DNA from: Metallyticus violacea
Lineage: Eukaryota; Arthropoda; Insecta; Mantodea; Metallyticidae
Direction: 5' to 3'
NCBI GenBank assembly: GCA_030762175.1
Contig: CM060831.1
Coordinates: 75,129,001-75,193,000 of the forward strand
DNA length: 64,000 nt
Notes under the pieces: generated by a model
What the model was told of the DNA's origin: nothing
Database searches by the model: none
What the model saw: the letters and a program-made list of their open reading frames with translations, nothing else
Shown here: positions 56,391 through 64,000 of the stretch, piece after piece
Numbering within the stretch: the first letter of the stretch is position 1
How the letters are laid out: each line of letters starts with the position of its first letter
Position numbers and translations under genes: made by a program

Positions 56391-59300
56391 GATGAATTAA
56401 TTAATTAATGAATGTGTAACAGATCCTCACACCCACGCATGCTCAAGAATAAATGCCTTTAGATAATGTAAATATTTATAAATATTAATGTATATAGCTT
56501 GTAGTAACAAAATGGTACATTTCATGTGTTACGCAAACGTATTCATGGCTACCTGGACTAATCACTTTATTACAGTAGGAAAAGGGTTGCCTTTTGTCAG
56601 CTTTGTGCTTCTTCTGATAAAGGCCAGAGTAATGGGTCTCTCTACTATGACAAAGCTAAGTGCATCAGGTGGCCGAACAATAGATGTTTTATATCTTAGT
56701 TGCTGAAGATGCTTCAAAATTGTTAAATGTAGAAGAAGAATAGGTGTCGACGATGACACGCTACTCTTTCTAATTTTAATTAAATCAAATATTCAAGAAA
56801 TAATTAAATTTAACATAAATATATGAAATAATCTCATCATTACTCCCCTTTTCATAAAAATTGCAGCAAGCTCGTTACATCGTATGATCAAGGTCTCTCC
56901 AATAAGGTGTAAAAGAGGCGATAAATTTAAAATAAGCGCGTTTGGCAGCTCAAGAGTTCACCAATAGTATTTAAATATTTTAAAGATTTATGAAACCGTG
57001 GGCGCTATGTTGTGAACACTGTGAGCTTTTTGCAACCACCTGGCGACGTTTTGGATTTCATATATACGGATAAACAACCTTGAAAAAGCACGTTTTCGTA
57101 CGCTCATTCATTCATAAGTATCGTTCGTTCTTTGGTTCTCTGATGATCAACATCACTTTACCAGGGACAGTAGACGAGAGGCACACAGATGCAGCTTATA
57201 TAGCACGCGTCATGAAAGTCATAGAGACAAAGAACCAGCCGATAGCTGAGTGTATTGTGATTAAACATTTCAGTGCGTTCAATGAAGCATGGTTGTATGA
57301 TTTAAACCAACTCTTTCCGTCTCCCTCTCTCGTGATCAATAAGACACGAAAGCGACTTCGGGCCTCTGAACGACCCGGGGTATGCAGTGGGACCCCCGGT
57401 TCAACAACTACATCAATATCTGCATATAAAAACTGCTTCAAATGGATGGAGGAATTAGCGTATTTATTCAAATTTACATACATAATATTAACTTTGCAAC
57501 CTTCGCACGGTCCACCTGCACGTGCCTTTTATAGTACAAAGAATACTTTGCCTAAATAACCTCAAAAATTACATTCACATCTGGAAATATTGAACACTTA
57601 GAAGGTAAAAATCAATCTCTTTGTAGTCAAATAGCAATATTCAAGAATGTCATGAGAAAATAACATTGTGTTTGGGGGAATCTGGGGAAAGCGTTAAAAA
57701 TAAGTGAGTCAGTTTATTAAATAAGAAATAAGAATGTAGTATTTCCCCATTGTAAAAAATGTCAAAATGTAAATGTTCAGTAAATATAAATGTTTACACT
57801 CTAGCTGATTTAGAACTAACTGCTCTGGCATCTGTTGCAGTAAAAAGATTTTTTTTTCCCTTTCCAAAACGATTCTCACTGACAAAAAGCAATGATTAAC
57901 TGTGGAGAATTTAGAATAAGTTCTGGTGATATACTGTACAGATAATTATGAAATCTTGGAAATAAATTTCAAAAAATTGCAAAGTGTATTAATTCTTTTA
58001 ATATGTTCCATTTGCGCAGCTGTGTTTATATAATGCAGTTGTCTGCCTCCATTTCTTAAATATACTGTTTTGTGTATTTTAATATACAATTTGTTTGTTA
58101 ATTTTAGTGGAATAAATAGTCTTGAAGCCCAAAATGCTTAGTTTTACTGAATTAGGTTCTAATTTACTAAATTTAAAGCTTATTTTAGGCACCGAAAATA
58201 GCAATAGTACCTAAAAATCCGATGTTTAGTTATGTTCTACTTATCAGAAACCTTATGATATGACCAAGCAGGTTCGGTATTGAAGTCACAATTATTGAAT
58301 CCCGCAGAGTGAAAGGATTTACTACTGTAATATACAAAATTCCAATGGCGGTTATGAAGCCACCATTGAAGTGGACAGCGGCCGGATGTCAAACGAATAA
58401 GTTTCCTGAAAGCGCTCCTAACCACATTATGTCAGCCCGCCGCTGGGAGATAGACTGATTGCAATGAATATCTGGCATGAACTTGTGTTTAGGTGTAATG
58501 TAATGTTTCATATGAAAAACCTAATGCTTCCATGGTTATATTTTGAATATTATACGTCATCTGTCCGCAAGAAAACTCTAAGCCCTAAGGGATGATCGAG
58601 TAAAATATTAGTAGATGAATAACTATAATGCTGTGATTGAGATCGAGTTCCTACCACAATAAAATGTACATAAGTTGGTGTGCACTACATATAAAATGTA
58701 ATTATCGCTCCAAGTGTTCCAAACTATTGTCTACAAAAGGCAATTATTTAAAAAATGACTTATAAAATTATATCCACGCAGCAAAACAGTTTATAATGGA
58801 TCTTCATTGTTCCGTGTCAAAACATTTCGGCAGTTGTGACTCGATAGTTGCATAATTAACAATGTAAAGACTGGCAAGTGGGTTCATTTTGAGCATGACA
58901 GACGACATTTCGGACGAAATTTGGTGAAAGATGCGTACTATCAAAGCGTTGCATTTAGAAAGTGGTTAAACATTTAGAGACAGCAAGAAACTTTCTCACT
59001 CAACATTCAGAAAATGAAAATTGCTTAGGAAATAATAAACGATGTAAAGAACCTATTACTGGAGTCACTATTAAAACGATTACAAAGACTTTCCTAAGAG
59101 ACTAATCTCGCATATTGTCAAGGTCTACTTTGGGTCTACTCGCCTAAGTATCGTTCTGTGCTCTCTTCATCATCATTAGGCCTGACAATGAGTGAGTTGC
59201 ACCTTTTTAAATCCATATATATCTTAGACACCACTACTCAAAATGAAATAAAAACAAGGAAATAATGGACCGAGATGCTCTCTGAAAATACAAACACTAT

Positions 59301-60990
59301 TAAACTCAACAATATCATTTTATTATCATAATTACCTAACCTATAGTAGACCGTCTTTAAAATGGCCCATCCGGAGTCGGTAGTGCACCGTCCTCTCTCT
59401 TCAACCTTTCAAGCTCTACTTCCTGGGAAACCGTTGAAACACCACGCATTCCCATTCTTCTGTTATATGTATGCTACAATATGCAAGTCCACACCACATT
59501 GTTACCCCTCCCCCCATATGCCACAATATTCCAGTGTCATTTAGCAGTAAAGAATGTAATACTATGAGCTTGGTAGTGTCGTATTTAGGAATTGAATGTA
59601 ACGTACCACAAAAAACGTGTTTTACCACTAAGATTTCCCTGTCTAACGCTACCCGATTTATTTATTTAGGATTTATTAATAGAAAAATGTGTGCAGAAAT
59701 AATCGATCGCTTCACGATCGAACAGCTCAAAGCAGATGTACGACACTAGATTTAAGTCGTTGGTGCTTAGGAGAAATATTCTAGAATTTAGAGAAACGCA
59801 CATAAGTGTGCTTTTAAGTAAGAGGAGGTTTTCGACATAGATTATGAACAGGTCTTTTTGCATCGTTGAAATTATGAATATATAAATGAATAAGTAATTA
59901 CCTAATATATGTTTTAGGCAATAATTTGGTGTCTCTAGCCAGAATATCATCTTGTAGTGTTTACTGGGGAGTTATACCGACAAGGAAGTATAGAAAACTA
60001 CAGAAAAAGCCATTGTTAACCAGACGGAAATTTGGAACCGTAGAGATTTTCTGCAGGTGCTTTAATGCAATACACAAAGATTGGCTTCTAGCAAGGAGGT
60101 AAGTATATAAGGGGAGGCTTCAGCGAAAATGATGGGTATTTGTATTTATTGCTGTTGAGAACTCATTTCCCAGTCGGTTAAGTAGCAAGGGATGTCGAAA
60201 TGCTTTGTAATTTAAGCGAACGAGAGTGACTTGTTTTGCATAATGGTAGAGTAAAATGGAATAATGGAATAAATGGAAGTTAATCTTTAGCTCCATAAAG
60301 CTGTGGCGGTAAATGCAGAATAATAAAACTTGATTACTAAGCGTTTAAGCGAACGAAGAGTTGTTTAATTGCAAATTCAAGCAGCCATGGAATATTAAGT
60401 ATGTCTTACTTGGCCTGTGTCTTCTACAAAAGGAAATGGCTGGCAGCTATATAGCTGGGAAAGAGGATCATTCGGTATCATCAGCATCAATAAACGGCAG
60501 ACTAGTCAACCAGTTATTGCCAAAGCTTTATGACTCAACTAAACCTGAGATAACCTGTCAAACTTTTAGTAACATAAACTCCTCCAGTATTCGTCTTTGG
60601 AGGCCTCAAAAGAGCCCTTCTTTTCTTAAAAAATAATTATAATAAATAAAAATAAAAGGGGAAGGAAAACAGAAGGAACATGTGGATCCTGCAGATGTTT
60701 TGGGTACCAGTGTCCTAATGAAACTTGCAGCGAATGCTTTCCGGGTGAATAGGCTTGCCTATCAATAGTAACGTCAATACATGACGTCGTTCTTATTGGC
60801 AAATAGGAAGCAGTCAGGTATACGTGCTTGTACAAGGAAAATAACATGCAATTACCTGCAGTGTGTGTGTGTGTTGTGAGTTTTCTGTTTTAAAACTAAC
60901 AGTGCTGAAAGTACAGACCAGCATGGTCTAGCTATTCGTCAATAATGGGCCACATTTTTTTGTATCAATGCATAGAGAGTAATCTTTAGT
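56391..60990. other. AT-rich stretch, one unplaced 159-codon frame
   Basis: The plus frame 57080-57559 (159 codons, including SLMINITLPGTVDERHTDAA and LRASERPGVCSGTPGSTTTS) is the longest non-repetitive frame in the window without an assigned family. It overlaps a 95-codon minus frame, and its middle is locally GC-richer. It could be an unrecognised repeat or an exon. Other frames (59362-59749, 60361-60636) have no domain. Confidence 0.45.
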
Positions 60991-60991
60991 A

Positions 60992-61045
<54 letters not shown>

Positions 61046-61063
61046 GTTGTTGTTGTTGTTGTT
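60991..61063. repeat. (ATT)n followed by (GTT)n microsatellite
   Basis: About 18 ATT units run to 61046 and then change to about 6 GTT units. The poly-Ile stretch in the minus frame here is only a translation of the repeat. Confidence 0.95.
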
Positions 61064-62836
61064 GAAATAATTACTGCGTTCTTCAAAAACAAACGCTGGT
61101 TTTTAATATCACATATACATACAAATATGCATACAAATACATATCTGCCGGAGTTTTCTGAACTCATGATTAATGCAGAACGAATCAACTTTAACACATT
61201 TATGTTCACATACGTTCTGCTTACTGGCAACTGGCAGTGCTAAAGAACCAAAGACACAAGGAAAGAAGTCGAGAATATCTTGAATCCCTGCTCTAGCTTT
61301 CCCCTTCTGCGATCATTTACATTAGTGCTTAAGTGACCTTGCACTTGTCCATTAAATGTACAAGTTTTTTTGGAATCAGAAACAACACAGCTGGAAGGAA
61401 CAAAGGAAATGAGTTGATCGTTTTGTTCCTCTCTCATTTCGTCAATTTAATATGTAGGTGCTAGATTTGAATTTAAACGTATTTTTTAGTTTTTAAGAAA
61501 CGTAACAAACTACTCCATTTGAAGGGATAAAGAAAAGAACTCCATTGTCCTGGGGGGCGCTTGTTGAACCACGCGGATGTAAGCAATGGAAGAATAGAAA
61601 GAAACTAGTTCCAATCATCTAATAACACAAACAAGCTAGGGACTTACAAGGTATGTGCTTATTTCAAGAAAGAAGCGTCTGCTGGTGGATAAAACAACGC
61701 CTGCATAACGTTTAAAGTTTTTACTCACAATTTCGGATTTGTTTATTAGTATAAAATTATTTCATTTCATAAATTATCACAGTATTAGCTTTGATTTTTA
61801 CATTGTCTCTGTCAAACGAGGAATATTTACATGTAATAGACCCCACATACCAATCCAATAAGCATAAAGTAAAGAAATACTTAAATTAAATCAAAGTAAA
61901 GTACTTAAAAACGCAAAATGGCAAAAATTCAAGTTACCTCTATCCCAAAATGTTTACGTAAATTCATAAAGAAATGAATATAAGAAAGTATATAAATAAC
62001 GAAAGTACATAATATATTAATAACAAGATTCAAATACATAAACATACTCACTCGGCAACCTAAATACATTATCAAGAACGTGACAACTGCGCAAAAAGTA
62101 CTCCTATTTAGAAATATTTATTACATCACGTCGGGTAGAACTGTTTACTTTCAACAGCTATCCATTTCGCTGACTGTACAGGACACGGTAAGCCGAAGAC
62201 CCGTGGACAGAGTCGCGGCTATGACCGAAATATTTGTTAATTAACTCTAATTCAAAATATAACCCAACACACGACATTTAATTTACTGATTCTTTAGTTT
62301 AAAAAAGCTTGCCCCTGAGGGTTTATACATCCTTGTGATTGTAAGAAAATGTGAGGATATTGGTGAGATGACACTTCTCAAAAGTTGAGGTTATCACTAT
62401 CACATGTCAGGTTTGATATTCAACAACCATATGGAAAGGGACACATGCATATTGAAAGCACATGCTGGCAACCAAATGTTTTGTCTTCAGTAATTAATGT
62501 CTTTGCTATAAATATTCATTTCTGCTTAAAGTTACTGTGTTGTGATGGGCAGCGTTTTGCTTTTCACTTTATCTTTCTTAAACGTGCTGTATATCGTTTT
62601 TATACTATGCTAATTGAAATTGCAGCGTCTCCGTATTAATCACACACACAAAAAAAAAATCTGTCTTAAGCAAAAGCATTTCTATTTACTAGGCTACTGA
62701 ATGCCCTTTCTCTCCAATGTTAGAATAATGCAAGTTTTCTCAGGAACTGTATGAAATTGGGGGCTGAAATATTCTTAGGTTATTTATGAAAGGTTTGAAA
62801 TTTACTTAACACAGGAGTCTATGCTTTAATTAGGAA

Positions 62837-62840
<4 letters not shown>
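61064..62840. other. AT-rich stretch, nothing recognised
   Basis: Only short frames, for example plus 62385-62639 (84 codons). No domain or RNA gene. Confidence 0.6.
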
Positions 62841-62868
<28 letters not shown>

Positions 62869-62869
62869 A
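62841..62869. repeat. (TA)n microsatellite
   Basis: About 14 TA units in an AT-rich region. Confidence 0.9.
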
Positions 62870-63480
62870 TGCTTTCATTTTATATGTATATATGATAAAA
62901 TTAATATAAATTTATTTATCTAAAATACGTATTTAATAAAACGCAAGGTTTGTTCAATATATCCTGAAATATTGCAGCAATTTAAATATTACATTCTGAG
63001 AAAATATTAACTTTGTATGATAAAAATATTTTCGAGAACTAAGCGATAAAATTTAGAATACTTTTCAGTGCGTTTCAACCTCATAGGTTAGAACATGTAG
63101 TAGAATAGTTAGAGGTCACTAAGTGTTTATAAAGGTACGGCATTTATTCAGAGGTTTATCACATCATTTAGTTCCTAAAATCATCAAAATGTATCTCTTG
63201 AGCATGAAATTTGGACAGACAGATATTGGTCAGTAGTTTAACAATTTATAATTGAGGCATGCCCTTGCATTGAAAACTGCATAAGCTATGTATAATTGAA
63301 AGGAGGTGATTCTCTAAATTTTAATATAAAAATAAATAAATAATTAAATCAACAGCCGCGTTACTGTAGGTATTGCTGGGTCTGCTGAAAATAGGGCCTG
63401 TAAAGGGTGCAGATGATAATAAGGAAACCTTAACCGTGGAGAACCATTACAGGTGAAACTTTGTGAATGTGGCCTGCGGT
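62870..63480. other. AT-rich stretch, nothing recognised
   Basis: No gene, repeat or RNA structure recognised. Confidence 0.6.
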
Positions 63481-64000
63481 CTGAGTGAATGTTGGAAGCT
63501 ATGAGGTCAACAAGCAGAGGAGAGGCAGAGAAAAACAGCTGTAACAGAGAGAAAGAACAGAGAGCACGAGAAGTACATTTTTAAAGAAATGAAACAGAGG
63601 AGGAAAATGGCACTAAGTGACATAATGTAAGACAGCTGCTAGAAGCAATTTGATATCATAACAAACATGAAAAAATAAACAAAAAATGTTAATTTAAAAC
63701 AGCTGTAAAAAGTATAAGAGAAAGGGGAAAGAAAAAATAAGTAGAAAAGATAGCAAAAGTTCCTGATAAAAAAGAGCTTTTGTTGGACGAACCAAGAATA
63801 AGAAGAAAAAATAGAACGAATCGACAAAAAAAGCAAGGGAAGGTATAAATGAAAACAGAGGCATTTAAGAAAATGAAAGAATATTTTTGAAATTATAAAG
63901 TAAGGAGCTGAAAGACAAAAGTAGTACGGAACACTAAGGGGAAACGTGCTAAAAGGAGGAAGTAACACAAAGACAAGTTAATAGTATACAAGTGAAAGAT
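63481..64000. other. Purine-rich (plus strand) stretch to the window end
   Basis: The plus strand is strongly biased to A and G (for example GAGAGGCAGAGAAAAACAGC, GAGAAAGAACAGAGAGCACG). The 109-codon Phe/Ser/Leu-rich minus frame (63639-63968) is the translation of the resulting pyrimidine bias and has no domain. It could be low-complexity sequence or the edge of a repeat continuing beyond the window. Confidence 0.6.

Noticed and set aside
60928..61230. 100-codon minus frame with a poly-Ile run
   Set aside because: The run is produced by the (ATT)n repeat, and the flanks show no domain.
63639..63968. 109-codon Phe/Leu/Ser-rich minus frame resembling a membrane protein
   Set aside because: The composition comes from a purine-rich plus strand. 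There is no start context, domain or topology pattern to support it.

Overview
This window looks like intergenic DNA from a large, AT-rich, transposon-filled arthropod genome. An insect is most likely, possibly a polyneopteran such as a cockroach, cricket or stick insect. That is an inference from the mix of DUF4817-type Tc1/mariner-superfamily relics, mariner relics, hAT relics, arthropod-type LINEs and tRNA-derived SINEs. I find no intact host gene, no rRNA, no functional tRNA gene and no prokaryotic feature. Most open frames are under 110 codons and carry no recognisable domain.

Layout. 1-9 kb: mostly blank, with one DUF4817-type element that keeps both 54-bp terminal inverted repeats and a TA duplication (3601-4960) and an internally deleted piggyBac-like relic (about 6.6-7.0 kb). 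9.7-11.3 kb: a second DUF4817-type transposase relic whose ORF has been blown up by a 17-copy, 54-bp (18-codon) tandem array. 11.4-20.7 kb: a SINE, an ~82-bp minisatellite, three internally deleted copies of one TIR element family (13677-14529, 16615-17026, 20068-20656) and a possible hAT C-terminal fragment. 21.4-28.3 kb: mariner relics on both strands, three copies of one tRNA-derived SINE family, and a tRNA-like element. 29-30.8 kb: a plus-strand LINE reverse-transcriptase relic, loose transposon ends and another SINE. 32.5-35.9 kb: a SINE, a hAT relic, and a DUF4817-type relic split by a 533-bp element with inverted ends. 37.5-41.6 kb: four SINEs of two families, three of them within 1.4 kb. 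43.9-44.0 kb: a GC-rich foldback patch. 45.6 kb: a mariner fragment. 47.0-50.9 kb: a (TAG)n array followed by a minus-strand LINE interrupted by a mariner whose three catalytic aspartates survive. 55.2-56.4 kb: a near full-length hAT relic. The rest, especially 51-55 kb and 56.4-64 kb, is AT-rich and featureless apart from microsatellites.

The elements do not form a pathway. They are a layered record of cut-and-paste transposons, LINEs and SINEs, some nested in one another, nearly all dead through frameshifts, stops or lost catalytic residues. The most unusual structure is the in-frame minisatellite grown out of a transposase gene at 9.9-10.8 kb. I did not find a new functional system.
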